DNA of 64,000 bases, taken from the NCBI GenBank assembly GCA_003521625.1, contig DPHV01000024.1, forward strand, positions 521,005 to 585,004. The letters run 5' to 3'. A program made the position numbers and the translations under genes. The notes beneath the pieces are model-generated. The model ran no database searches, had not been told where the DNA came from, and saw nothing but the letters and a program-made list of their open reading frames with translations. Below, in pieces: positions 32,880 to 42,639 of this stretch. The stretch's first letter is position 1. Each line of letters opens with the position of its first letter. The stretch comes from Ruminococcus sp. GTDB taxonomy: Bacteria > Bacillota > Clostridia > Oscillospirales > Acutalibacteraceae.

Positions 32880-34807
32880 AAAAGAACAGTCCATTTGTCA
32901 GGTATATCGGAATTATTCTTACAATTATTCTTTCTTCACTCTTTTTCATAACAATATATTCTGTTGACAATAAATATACGCAAAGCTCTGTTCAGCCTAT
33001 AGACGGTATGCTGATATTAACAGAAGATGATTTAGATAATAACCCTTCAAATTTTCTGATAAGGGGCTGGAGATTTTATCCAAACGTCTTGCTGACTCCC
33101 GAACAGTACAACGAAAATGCATCAGAATTATACAGCACATACGTTTCAATAGGAGAAAATACAGGACTTACTGACGAAAACGGAGTTGCTCCGCACGGGT
33201 ACGGCACATATGTATTAACGCTTGTTCTTCCCGAAAAAACTGAAACCTACGCTTTGTATCTGCCCGAAATTTATTGTGCCTATCGTCTTTACATAGATGA
33301 TGAGGAAATCATCAGTATAGGTACTCCCGAAAAAGATAATTACAATGCAGTCACAGCAAACCGAATGATAACCTTTGACCATTCCGGTAGTAATGCGGTT
33401 ACTGTAATGCTTGCGGTAAACAATGAGTCATACATTTACGGAGGAATGGTTTACCCCCCCTCTTTCGGAACACCTGTTGCACTTAATTATCAGCGTGGAA
33501 TAAATCTGGGCTTGTACCTTGCGGTGATTTCAATTGTAGCGTTCATTATGATTTTTTGCCTGTTCTTTGCAATAAGGCATAAACATCAGAATGCCGTGCT
33601 TTATACCCTGATGTGTTTTTTCACCATATTATTTATCGGATACCCAATTCTTCACACAGGATTTACTCTTTCCGTGTTTCCGTGGTATGCAATAGAAACA
33701 ACAAGCGGATATATAGTTTTATTTCTGACAATCCTCGTTAACAACCGCATTTGCAGGGTACGTCACATAACAAATGTAATTTCTTCGGCAGTTTCTGCCG
33801 CATTCTGCATATTGATTTTTACTTACACAATGAATGCTTCATTTGTCAGTGGGGTATTTATTGATTTATTCTCAAATATTATTTCCTGCTATAAGCTTCT
33901 GACGGCAGGATACTTGCTGATAACAGGCTGGCACAGTACAAGCGAATACAATGAAAACTACAGACCTCTGTTTTATGCATCGCTGTTCTATGCAAGCTCG
34001 TGCGTCTGGGACAGAATACTTCCGATGTACGAGCCAATTTACGGAGGGAGATTTATCGAATACGGCTGTCTTGCCCTTGTGCTTTCAATCGGATTTATGC
34101 TGTTAAAAGAAATTATTCAGAGCTATTCCTATAGCATGGCTTTTGCAGAAGAAAAAAAACAGATGACACGACAGCTTGCAATGCAGACTGCATATTCTGC
34201 GCAGATAAAACAGCAGTATGAGGAAAAGCGCAGGCTTATCCACGATTTCAGACAACATATCAGAGTCATCAACAGTATGGTAAATAGCAGCGACAATAAT
34301 GAGCTCAAGCAATATTTATCGGAGCTTTCATATGAAATTACAAGCGATAAGGGTGCTCAAAGCATTGTTTTTTGTGAAAACACGGCAGTTGACGCACTTA
34401 TCAGATATTACGCCGGAATTATGGATGAAAAAGGCATTCGCTCTCAGTTTCATCTCACAATTCCGAAAAAGCTTGACATTTCGGATGTTGAACTTTGCAC
34501 TGTACTTGGAAATCTGATTGAAAATGCTGTTGAAGCCTGTGAAAATCAGAACTGCGGTGATAAATCAGTTTCAGTCAGCAGTACCGTTAAAGGCTCACAT
34601 TTGTTTATAGTTATCCGCAATACCTTCAACGGTGAAATAAGGAAATTTCGCAACTGCTTTATGTCCTCAAAAGGAATCAACCGTCTGGGAATAGGAATTT
34701 CCTCGTCTATGAAGATTATTAGCAACAACAGCGGTTCAATAAACATTACAAACAACGACAGTCAATTTCAGGTTGGAATCACTCTGCCGCTGAAATCCGA
34801 AACATAA
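32876..34807 (+). CDS. 7TMR-DISM-type GHKL histidine kinase
   Basis: A 643-residue sensor. It has one N-terminal helix, an extracytoplasmic jelly-roll-like domain of the DISMED2 type (about 35-200; FLIRGWRFYPNVLL, YGTYVLTLVLPEKTETYAL), seven transmembrane helices (about 205-425), a coiled coil and a GHKL catalytic part. RRLIHDFRQHIRVI holds the phospho-acceptor histidine, LGNLIENAVEACE is the N-box and INRLGIGISSSMKII the G-box. Carbohydrate-like ligands are typical of DISM sensors. ATG 32876 has AGGAGAAG just before it and overlaps the previous stop by 4 bases. Its partner is the LytTR regulator at 30229. Confidence 0.88.
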   Translation: MKKNSPFVRYIGIILTIILSSLFFITIYSVDNKYTQSSVQPIDGMLILTEDDLDNNPSNFLIRGWRFYPNVLLTPEQYNENASELYSTYVSIGENTGLTDENGVAPHGYGTYVLTLVLPEKTETYALYLPEIYCAYRLYIDDEEIISIGTPEKDNYNAVTANRMITFDHSGSNAVTVMLAVNNESYIYGGMVYPPSFGTPVALNYQRGINLGLYLAVISIVAFIMIFCLFFAIRHKHQNAVLYTLMCFFTILFIGYPILHTGFTLSVFPWYAIETTSGYIVLFLTILVNNRICRVRHITNVISSAVSAAFCILIFTYTMNASFVSGVFIDLFSNIISCYKLLTAGYLLITGWHSTSEYNENYRPLFYASLFYASSCVWDRILPMYEPIYGGRFIEYGCLALVLSIGFMLLKEIIQSYSYSMAFAEEKKQMTRQLAMQTAYSAQIKQQYEEKRRLIHDFRQHIRVINSMVNSSDNNELKQYLSELSYEITSDKGAQSIVFCENTAVDALIRYYAGIMDEKGIRSQFHLTIPKKLDISDVELCTVLGNLIENAVEACENQNCGDKSVSVSSTVKGSHLFIVIRNTFNGEIRKFRNCFMSSKGINRLGIGISSSMKIISNNSGSINITNNDSQFQVGITLPLKSET

Positions 34808-35439
34808 AATATAATGCGATTGCAGTGAATGAATATTTATTATTCTATACATAATAACGAAGGGTTAAATTTTCCAATAGCATCAAAACAACAAAAACGC
34901 AAATCTGATGCTCTGCGGCTCTGAATTGGCTTATCTATACGGTTTGTTAACTTTCATCAATTGTGCCAAAACCGCATAACGAGAGTTGGAACCAGATTCT
35001 GAAACTGCAAAACAAAAACTGATTAAACACTGCGTTCAAACCGTTTTTTGATATAATTTTATGTATTGAACGCGGTCTGATTTTTCGCTTTTGATGCTCA
35101 TTTCAGGAATCAAAATGTTCAGCCGACACTGATAATTCCAACTATTCCGTCTGCCGCATCGTCATACAGAATTATTATATCATCAAGATATATATATTTG
35201 AAAAGTCATAACAAATATATTCTAAGGGTTTGGAAACATAAATTCCAAACCCTTTTCTTTTAGCATGGCAAAAAAGCATTATGTTTGTGAGTATTAATTC
35301 TCAAATCCAATACCAAATATCATTTATCTGAATTTAATTAATGTGACAAAAGTCATATCGGTTTTATTTCTAAATTCACTTACAGATATTTCTGTGATAT
35401 GCTAAAATCTAATTACAGAATTTGAAGGAGAGAGTTTTT
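34808..35439. other. 632-bp intergenic stretch without a gene
   Basis: No credible reading frame on either strand. The one clear signal is the terminator at 35224-35256. An AT-rich region around 35150-35215 and the sequence before 35440 could hold a promoter for the broken ABC transporter, with AAGGAG at 35425-35430. Confidence 0.6.
35224..35256 (+). terminator. Strong intrinsic terminator
   Basis: AAGGGTTTGGAA and TTCCAAACCCTT form a perfect 12-bp stem with a 7-base loop, followed by TTCTTTT. It lies 417 bases after the kinase stop, so it may end a long 3' untranslated region or a lost small gene. Confidence 0.85.
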
Positions 35440-35700
35440 ATGGAAAACAATACGATATTAAAGTTTGACGGCTTGAGCAAAAAATTCGGAAACAAAACAG
35501 TAGTTGACCATATTTCGCTTGAAATAAAGGAAGGAGAGATTTTCGGTCTGCTCGGTCCAAACGGAGCAGGAAAAAAGTAAGTGGCTGACATTGCAAGTTC
35601 AGCCATAAAAACACTTTGTGCTTATTCATTAACGATTATCTGCTTTCAGTATCTGCGCAAAAAGCAGAGAGTTAAGCATAATAATTTTGACAGCAAATAA
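35440..35700 (+). pseudogene. Collapsed ABC transporter: ATPase N-terminus joined to permease C-terminus
   Basis: From ATG 35440 (GAAGGAGAGAG upstream) the frame encodes LKFDGLSKKFGNKTVVDHIS, then EGEIFGLLGPNGAGKK, which is a normal ABC ATPase start through the Walker A lysine, and then a stop at 35580. Directly after the stop, in the same frame, 35581-35700 reads VADIASSAIKTLCAYSLTII and CFQYLRKKQRVK. This looks like the last transmembrane helix and basic tail of an ABC-2 permease. The likely history is a deletion removing most of the ATPase and most of the permease. What remains cannot function. Confidence 0.75.
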
Positions 35701-35807
35701 TGACAATCAAATAGCGATATTCTACAAGCCAAAGCAACGCCGCTGTGGTATAATAAACTGATAGCGCAGAATTGATAATCTGCAATAATCAGAAGTGAGG
35801 AATTAAC

Positions 35808-38800
35808 GTGAAGAAACTAAAAAAAATTCAGGCGCTGCTTTTAAGCTTAGCCTTGCTTGCACCAATCGCCTGCAACGGCACAGCGGTGAGTATTCTTAAC
35901 GATACACAGGCTATATCTGCACCGCTTGAGTTCGACAAGGCTGTGGTAGAGTCGGTAAAAAAGGAGTCTGACAATCCCGACAGAGCTTGTGAAATGATTA
36001 ATGATATTGACGACACAGCCACATATGAGGAAGCTTTGAGAACAATGCTCGACGAGTACTACCTTGAAAGCGACACAAAGAGCATTGAAAGTTTAAAGAA
36101 ATCAATTGACTCCAGAGGAGAGGAAATACTCGAAAACTACGAAAATGCCGCCGATGAGAGAAATACAGACGAAACAGAGCTTGGCTATATGTCAGGAGAA
36201 GTGCTTGCGGTGGTAAAAAAAGGAATAGCACAGGAGGATATTCCGTCGCTTTTTGAGGACGGCAGAACAAACGTTACTGCAATAAGCGATTACACCGACG
36301 GCAAAAAGCTTGTAAAGCTCAGCATTCCGCTTGAGGACACCGTTGACTCTGCAATAAATAAGCTTGAGCAGAACAGCTGTGTTGACTATGTTCAGAAGGA
36401 CTATGTGTATAAATCCGAGAGTATATATGCAGAGGAGGTTTTAAACGACTATTATGCAGACAACCTTTACTATCTCAACGCAGTAAACGCTCCGGATGCG
36501 TGGGAATTTATCAAGGGAGTGCCTCACGAAAAGATAAGAGTGGGAATTATTGACACAGGCGCTCAGCTTGACCACCCCGACCTTGAAAATGTAATAAACA
36601 AGGATTTGTCCGTAAGAATCACCTGCGACGGAATTATTGCACCTCTGAAAGATGATAACGGATTGCACGGAACGCACGTTTCGGGCATTGTTGCGGCACA
36701 GGCAAATAACGAAATCGGTGTTGCAGGCACAGCCTCGGCAGTAAACAACGATTTAATAGAGCTTGTGGAAATTGGCTCGGACACAGGCACAGGAAACAGC
36801 CTGTCAGCCTTTGTAATTTACAAGGCAGTGCTTTATGCAATCGACAACAACGTCAGAGTAATCAATATGTCACTGGGCGGAGCAACAGACCCCGACAACA
36901 TATTCCAGTCGGCAGTAGATCTGGCAATCAACAGCGGCTGTGTCGTAGTATGTGCGGCAGGAAACGAGAATTCATCAGATTACGCATATCCGTCAGACTG
37001 TTCGGGAGTGCTCAGCGTAATCGCACTTGACGAGAGCTGTCAGAACAAAGCGTCATATTCAAACTACGGCGGTACAGACAACAAGGTATCAGCTCCGGGA
37101 ACAGGCGTACTCAGCACAATTCCCGAAAGTTTCGGCGAATATAATTATCTGCGTGGTTACGAACAGCTCAGCGGAACATCAATGGCAACTCCCGTAGTAG
37201 CGGCAGAGGCGGCAATGATACTTTCCGTAAATCCGACGCTCACTTCAACCGCGGTAAAGGAAATAATTTACAAAACCTGCACCGATATGGGCGATACGGG
37301 CTATGACAAAAACTACGGCTGCGGCATAATAAACATCTGCGACGCAGTAAAAACAGCCTACAATACACCTACAGCAGATATGCCAACGTCGGTAAGCCTT
37401 TCATCATCAAGCGTGACATTGGTAAAAGGCGATACCTGCAAGATATCTGCGTCAGTAAAAACGCTCGGTCAGAACAAGGGCGTTTATTACCACACAGAGG
37501 ATAACGGTATTGCAAAAGTTTCTCAGGACGGAACAATTACAGGCGTTTCTGACGGTGAAACAAAGCTTATTGTATCAACCGAGAATTCAATCACAGATGA
37601 GTGTGTTGTCAAAGTACAGTCAATTGGCGGCAAAAAACTTGAAGCGCCAAAAGTAGATGAAGTCCAGACAGGCGTATATACCGGTGCAAGAATCCAATGG
37701 AGCAAAATTGACGACGCTGATTACTATCAGATTTATGCTTCAACAGGAGATGACGACACATTCAGATACATAGGCTCAACAACCTCAACATCATATGCCG
37801 CATTAATGGGACTCGGCGGCGAGGAGGTGCCTGCCTCAAATGTAACAAAGTACAGGATAAAAGCAGTGAGCAACAGCTCTGCATTTGCAGACAGTGATTT
37901 AAGCAGTGAGTTTGCATATGTATATATCGGTCAGGAGCCTAACCTCAAGGCAGACCAGCTTCTTGAACAGGGCAAGGACACAGGACTTCTTATTCACTGG
38001 GGAGCAATTGTAAGCTCAAAGCTCTACAGAAAATCCTCGCTTGACAACGAAGAAAAGCTCCTTGCAACCTTTGGCGAGGATATGACGAAAAACTATTACG
38101 AGGACACAGACCTTGTAAACGGCGTTACCTACACCTACACCCTGAAGCTTTTCACAGAATACAGGGGTGTTGAGTACAGCGAGATTACTTCAACGCTTGT
38201 CGTAGATTATCTTGACGACGACCCGCTTAATACGAATCTCGGCAAGTGCGAAATTACCAAGGCTGAGTTTACAAACAACAGTGTAAGGTTAACCTGTGTA
38301 TCTCCGTCACAGTGCTTTGTACAGCAGTGCCTGTGCTCGGACAATAACGGAAAAAGCTGGTTTGACGTATTAAACTCAATCGGAAGCGGAGAAAATACGT
38401 TTTACATAGACAAGCTTGAGTTCGGCATGACCTATCTTTTAAAGTACAAAGGCTTTGAAAACGCTTTATTCGGACTATACAGAGACAGGAGCGAATACAG
38501 CGATACAATCACTCTGACAATGCCGACTGAGCTTGAATCACCTGTGATTGAAGCGCATACGGTTAACAGCGCTGAGGTTAATATAAAGTGGAGTGCAACA
38601 GCAGACGCCGATTATTATACCGTTTACAGAAAGAACGTCGGAGTATGGCAAAAGCTTGCCGACAGCATCACAGGCACAAGCTATTGTGATAGCACAATCA
38701 CATCGGGAAAGATATATTACTACAAGGTTGTTGCAAACAAAAAAAGCCCTGATTTCAGAGCGACAAAATCAAACGGCGAATCAATCGTAACTAACACAGG

Positions 38801-41177
38801 CGCACAGCAGAGCGGCGACAGCAACACAGTTTTAATCAACACAAACGCTGAAATCAGCAAAAAGCATCTTATGTGTGCAGAGGTAACTCCGATTCCCGAG
38901 CAGACCTACACAGGCAGTGCCGTATGTCCGCAGATAAATGCATATTTTGACGGTGTACCTCTCGCAAAGGGCAGGGACTACACGCTGGAATACGTTTCAA
39001 ACACAGGTGCAGGCACAGGCTATGCTGTTCTCAGCGGTATCGGCGACTACGATGGAAGGTACATAGTGTCTTTTGCAATAGCCGATAAGACAGAGTATAA
39101 ATCCTACACCGTAACCTATAAGGACTACGACGGAAGCATAATCAAGACTCAGACAGTAAAAGAGGGCGAAACACCGTCAAAAATGCAGACTCCGTACCGA
39201 GAAGGCTATGCGTTTGAAAGATGGGATAAGCCCGTCGGAAAGGTTTATGAGGACATAACCCTCACGGCAATATACTCTTACGCCGAAAAAATTTTCAATG
39301 TAGCCTTTCTTGACAAAGACGGAAACGTACTTGACAGGCAGAGGGTTGCATACGGAGAAAGTGCGGAAAATCCGAATGTACCCGAATATGAGGGCTACTG
39401 CTTTGCACACTGGAGCGAGGACACATCATACATCACCAAAAGCATTGCTGTAAAGCCTGTCTACCGAGCAGAAAGCTTTGCAGGCGGTGACGGTACGGAA
39501 AATTCACCCTACCTTATTTCAAACAGAGAACAGCTTGATTTGTTCTCAAGCCTTGTAAACAACTCGGACGAATATGCAGGCGCAAGCTACAAGCTGACCG
39601 CTGACATTATGTACAACGATTTGGCTGACTGCGAACACTGGGGAAATGACAACCGTACAAATGAGGCAAACAACCCTGAGCATATCTGGACGCCCGCAGG
39701 CACGGAGCAAAGGCCGTTTGGCGGAAACTTTGACGGAAACGGACATACAATCACAGGACTTTATGTATTCACTTCAAGCGACTATGCAGGCTTCTTAGGC
39801 TACGCAAGAAACGCTGATATCCTTTGTCTTAAGCTTGACAGCGCTTATGTCAAGACCGAAAAGAGCTTTGCAGGAGCAATCGCAGGAAAGTTTGAAAACA
39901 CCTCCGACAGTGAGCATAAAATTCAGGCTTGCTGTGTAAGCGAATCGGCAATAATCGCAAACGGAGCGGCAGGCGGAATTACAGGTCAGTTTGAAAGCAA
40001 CAAGGCGACAAACGGTACGGTAATGTCAAACTGCTATTCCGAGGGCTGCTACGTGTATTCGTTATGGAACAGCATAGCAGGCGGACTTGCAGGCAGCGTC
40101 GTTTCAAACGGCGGCACTATGGAAATAAGATACTGCTATGCATACGACGAAATACTGCTGAACTACGGCAACGAGCAAATGCAGGCAGGCAAGCTTATCG
40201 GTAGCTTTAAAACGACATACGACAACAACGCTTTCTGCAAACTAAATAACTGCTATTATGATGCCGACAATATTCCCGTAAGCGGATATGAAGAGCTTTG
40301 CCAAAACGAGGGCGCATACTCATTCACAGATTTAACAGGCTTCGGCGATAAAAACGCAAAGACGATTGCCGCAAACTACAGCCTGAAGAAATATTCTTCA
40401 GATGACAGCTCACCCGAGCTTGGCGATAATGTGTGGATATTAAACGACGGCGATGTTCCGAAGCTGTACTTTGAAAAGGAAAAGTATGCAATCAGTTATT
40501 ATCTTGATGACGAGCTTGTCAGCATTAAGTATTACTGCAAGGGCGACAAAGCAGAAAACCCCGAGAGATACTACCGCAACGATTACATAAGCACCGACTG
40601 GGAATTTTCAGAGGATGACTTTGACGGCATAATGCCTGCAAAGGACATTTCAGCCTATGCACACCTGTATAAAAGCGGAGATGTTGACGGTGACGGAGAG
40701 CTGACCATAAAGGACGTTACCCTGATACAGAAATACTTAGCAGACGTTTCAGGGCTTGAGGGCACTCAGCTTGCCGCAGCAGACACAGACGCAAACGGTG
40801 TGATAAATATTCAGGACTGCACAGAAATCCAGATGTATAACACGCACTACATTGCAACGCTGAACGGCTCGGAAATCCCCAACGCTCAGATTTTCAGCGC
40901 AATACCGAACATAACGCTCACTCTCAAAGACGGCACGCCTCAGCAGTGGCTTGCAAATGATAAGGCTGTTTTTGAGCTTTATGACAAAATCTCAGGAATT
41001 TCTTATCCTATGGAAAAAACAGGATGCGTGTGGGTTGCTGAGATTCCTCCTACGGTATCGTTGGTAATTATCAAAAGGCTCAACCCCTCAAACAACGCTG
41101 TGTGGAACTCGTGGGAAACCGAAATTAACGGCTCAACCTTCACGGCAACAAGCAGTAAATCGGGCAGTTGGTCGTAA
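35808..41177 (+). CDS. Giant secreted subtilisin-like protease with dockerin
   Basis: A 1789-residue exported protease. It has a signal peptide (about 1-25) and a propeptide region to about 215, then an S8 domain with the triad at D249 (VGIIDTGAQLDHPD), H287 (HGTHVSGIVAA) and S458 (LSGTSMATPVVAAEAA). A Big_2-type Ig domain follows (about 525-605), then fibronectin III-like domains (about 610-1010) and two InlB/Flg_new repeats (VTYKDYDGSIIKTQTVKEGE and the following copy, about 1100-1220). A GLUG-like beta-helix segment comes next (about 1230-1560), then a dockerin (about 1623-1685, GDVDGDGELTIKDVTLIQKY) and a small C-terminal beta domain. It starts at GTG with GTGAGG upstream and an extended -10 (TGGTATAAT) at 35756-35764. 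Likely a cohesin-attached extracellular protease. Confidence 0.93.
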   Translation: MKKLKKIQALLLSLALLAPIACNGTAVSILNDTQAISAPLEFDKAVVESVKKESDNPDRACEMINDIDDTATYEEALRTMLDEYYLESDTKSIESLKKSIDSRGEEILENYENAADERNTDETELGYMSGEVLAVVKKGIAQEDIPSLFEDGRTNVTAISDYTDGKKLVKLSIPLEDTVDSAINKLEQNSCVDYVQKDYVYKSESIYAEEVLNDYYADNLYYLNAVNAPDAWEFIKGVPHEKIRVGIIDTGAQLDHPDLENVINKDLSVRITCDGIIAPLKDDNGLHGTHVSGIVAAQANNEIGVAGTASAVNNDLIELVEIGSDTGTGNSLSAFVIYKAVLYAIDNNVRVINMSLGGATDPDNIFQSAVDLAINSGCVVVCAAGNENSSDYAYPSDCSGVLSVIALDESCQNKASYSNYGGTDNKVSAPGTGVLSTIPESFGEYNYLRGYEQLSGTSMATPVVAAEAAMILSVNPTLTSTAVKEIIYKTCTDMGDTGYDKNYGCGIINICDAVKTAYNTPTADMPTSVSLSSSSVTLVKGDTCKISASVKTLGQNKGVYYHTEDNGIAKVSQDGTITGVSDGETKLIVSTENSITDECVVKVQSIGGKKLEAPKVDEVQTGVYTGARIQWSKIDDADYYQIYASTGDDDTFRYIGSTTSTSYAALMGLGGEEVPASNVTKYRIKAVSNSSAFADSDLSSEFAYVYIGQEPNLKADQLLEQGKDTGLLIHWGAIVSSKLYRKSSLDNEEKLLATFGEDMTKNYYEDTDLVNGVTYTYTLKLFTEYRGVEYSEITSTLVVDYLDDDPLNTNLGKCEITKAEFTNNSVRLTCVSPSQCFVQQCLCSDNNGKSWFDVLNSIGSGENTFYIDKLEFGMTYLLKYKGFENALFGLYRDRSEYSDTITLTMPTELESPVIEAHTVNSAEVNIKWSATADADYYTVYRKNVGVWQKLADSITGTSYCDSTITSGKIYYYKVVANKKSPDFRATKSNGESIVTNTGAQQSGDSNTVLINTNAEISKKHLMCAEVTPIPEQTYTGSAVCPQINAYFDGVPLAKGRDYTLEYVSNTGAGTGYAVLSGIGDYDGRYIVSFAIADKTEYKSYTVTYKDYDGSIIKTQTVKEGETPSKMQTPYREGYAFERWDKPVGKVYEDITLTAIYSYAEKIFNVAFLDKDGNVLDRQRVAYGESAENPNVPEYEGYCFAHWSEDTSYITKSIAVKPVYRAESFAGGDGTENSPYLISNREQLDLFSSLVNNSDEYAGASYKLTADIMYNDLADCEHWGNDNRTNEANNPEHIWTPAGTEQRPFGGNFDGNGHTITGLYVFTSSDYAGFLGYARNADILCLKLDSAYVKTEKSFAGAIAGKFENTSDSEHKIQACCVSESAIIANGAAGGITGQFESNKATNGTVMSNCYSEGCYVYSLWNSIAGGLAGSVVSNGGTMEIRYCYAYDEILLNYGNEQMQAGKLIGSFKTTYDNNAFCKLNNCYYDADNIPVSGYEELCQNEGAYSFTDLTGFGDKNAKTIAANYSLKKYSSDDSSPELGDNVWILNDGDVPKLYFEKEKYAISYYLDDELVSIKYYCKGDKAENPERYYRNDYISTDWEFSEDDFDGIMPAKDISAYAHLYKSGDVDGDGELTIKDVTLIQKYLADVSGLEGTQLAAADTDANGVINIQDCTEIQMYNTHYIATLNGSEIPNAQIFSAIPNITLTLKDGTPQQWLANDKAVFELYDKISGISYPMEKTGCVWVAEIPPTVSLVIIKRLNPSNNAVWNSWETEINGSTFTATSSKSGSWS

Positions 41178-41201
41178 AAGCAGTAAATACCTTTCAGAAT
41201 T

Positions 41202-41330
41202 TGTCGAGTGCCTCGACACGCAAATTATATAATTGTAGCGGCGAACTGTGTTCGCCATAATGTATAAATTGTTTCACAATTTATACATAGGGACGGCTTC
41301 CTTGACGTCCCTAAACGTCACCGATATATC
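41202..41330. repeat. Second copy of the palindromic array
   Basis: Positions 41222-41295 repeat 2262-2335 with about one mismatch, including the GGCGAACtgtGTTCGCC and ATGTATAAATTGT hairpins and the following GGGACG. A TGTCGAGtgcCTCGACA palindrome (41202-41218) precedes it. It lies between the convergent protease and acyltransferase genes, so it may act as a bidirectional terminator here. Confidence 0.75.
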
Positions 41331-41358
41331 AATTTATAATTCGGTCAACCGTTTTTAC

Positions 41359-42528
41359 CTAAATAACCGATTTTTGATTTTTTTGCTTCAATACGTTAAT
41401 TTTCTTCTTTATCGGCTTTATTGCCAAGTCGCAAAGCTTTTTAATCAGAATCGGAACGAATATTCCGCCTGCAAGGTAGAGCATACCATACTGCTGTAAT
41501 CCGTTCGGCAGGTAGTAATACCAAATACTTGTTTTCAGCGAATTTATGTTAAAGTCCGCAAACAGCGGAGTAATCACGCTTACAAGATAAAACAGCCACT
41601 TAACGCACATATACCCTATCATCTGATGAATCATTATGCTGTATGTATTGTCGGCAATAAGCCTTATGAACTTCCAGTTTTTGATTATCGGAGTGAGCAG
41701 TTTTGAAATTCTCAGCCAGAATGCAATTCCTGTTATTGCCGTCAGATACGGAACAATAAAACCGTTGTCAAATCCGTTGGACTTTGAGGGTGAGTAATCA
41801 ATATCCTTAAAGAACGTAAGAATGATAAGCTGAACGCCAAAGATAATTGCAAAATACGCTATACTGTTGAGCTTATCGTGTTGCTCGAGCTTTGCTTTGT
41901 AAAGTCTGCCGAGCTGAAAACACGGCAAGAAGAACATTGTTCTTAACAAAAGTAAGAGTAAGCCTTTTATTCCCGTTGTTGCGTTGTCGATTGAAAGCTG
42001 TATTCCGATTATGCCGACAGCAAGGTAAATAATCGTAATAAGATATTCGTTGTCAAGCTTTACAAGCCTTAACAACCGCCTGAACAAAACGTTAAACACA
42101 CACACGCAGAACAGCGGATAAACAAACCACGAGCCGAGGTTATACACAAACGCCTCTCCGTCAACAAACGGCATTAAAAACAGGTTGTACGGGTTAACCT
42201 TTCCGCCTATTGTGTAGCCGAAATTTGACATTAAAAGGACAAATAACCCGTAAACAATGTTCCACAAATACGCAGGAATCACAAGCCGCTTTGCACGTTT
42301 TCCTATGTATTTCACAAAATGCTCCTCGTGCATCGGCTTATAGAAATATCCCGAAATAAACACGAGCAACGCAAGGTTAAAAGAATATGTCGGAAACCAC
42401 TCGTATGCAAGTGAAATTCCGCCGTGATAGCAATGTCCCGACACGATAATTATAATTCCGATTGCAGAAAGCAATTTAAACTGCAAATTCACTTCTCCAC
42501 CGGTGTTTTCCCTTAAAGTCATTTTCAA
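41359..42528 (-). CDS. Acyltransferase 3 family membrane protein
   Basis: A 389-residue protein with about ten transmembrane helices. Early residues LSAIGIIIIVSGHCYHGG carry the family histidine (SGHCYHGG in place of the common H..F). LVFISGYFYKPMHEE and KRAKRLVIPAYLWNIVYGL match the Acyltransferase_3 pattern of a helix, an SGY/F turn, an R-rich loop and PY. These enzymes move acetyl or succinyl groups to surface polysaccharides or peptidoglycan. The frame begins at TTG 42528 (GAGGG 6 bases upstream) or ATG 42522. It lies downstream of an AgrC/AgrA-like pair on the same strand but behind a strong hairpin. Confidence 0.88.
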   Translation of the reverse strand: MKMTLRENTGGEVNLQFKLLSAIGIIIIVSGHCYHGGISLAYEWFPTYSFNLALLVFISGYFYKPMHEEHFVKYIGKRAKRLVIPAYLWNIVYGLFVLLMSNFGYTIGGKVNPYNLFLMPFVDGEAFVYNLGSWFVYPLFCVCVFNVLFRRLLRLVKLDNEYLITIIYLAVGIIGIQLSIDNATTGIKGLLLLLLRTMFFLPCFQLGRLYKAKLEQHDKLNSIAYFAIIFGVQLIILTFFKDIDYSPSKSNGFDNGFIVPYLTAITGIAFWLRISKLLTPIIKNWKFIRLIADNTYSIMIHQMIGYMCVKWLFYLVSVITPLFADFNINSLKTSIWYYYLPNGLQQYGMLYLAGGIFVPILIKKLCDLAIKPIKKKINVLKQKNQKSVI

Positions 42529-42550
42529 ATTTATCCCTCAACTCACCGCA

Positions 42551-42615
42551 AAAAACTGCTATATTTTACAAAGTGCATACCAATGTACTTTATTAAAATA
42601 TAGCAGTTATTTTTT
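42551..42615. terminator. Long two-part hairpin, terminator on both strands
   Basis: AACTGCTATATTTT pairs perfectly with AAAATATAGCAGTT, and inside it AAAGTGCAT pairs with ATGTACTTT, giving a stem of over 20 bp with small bulges. T-runs follow on the plus (TTTTTT) and minus (TTTTTTG) sides. It separates the kinase at 42640 from the acyltransferase. Confidence 0.85.
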
Positions 42616-42639
42616 GGTTTTTGTTGAAAGTGGTAAAAA

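Noticed and set aside
42580..42600. GTACTTT next to AAAGTGCAT as a fifth copy of the shared promoter box
   Set aside because: It is the inner arm of a long terminator hairpin. It lacks the GYAC left half, and the distance to a TAAAAT (16 bases) does not match P1-P4.
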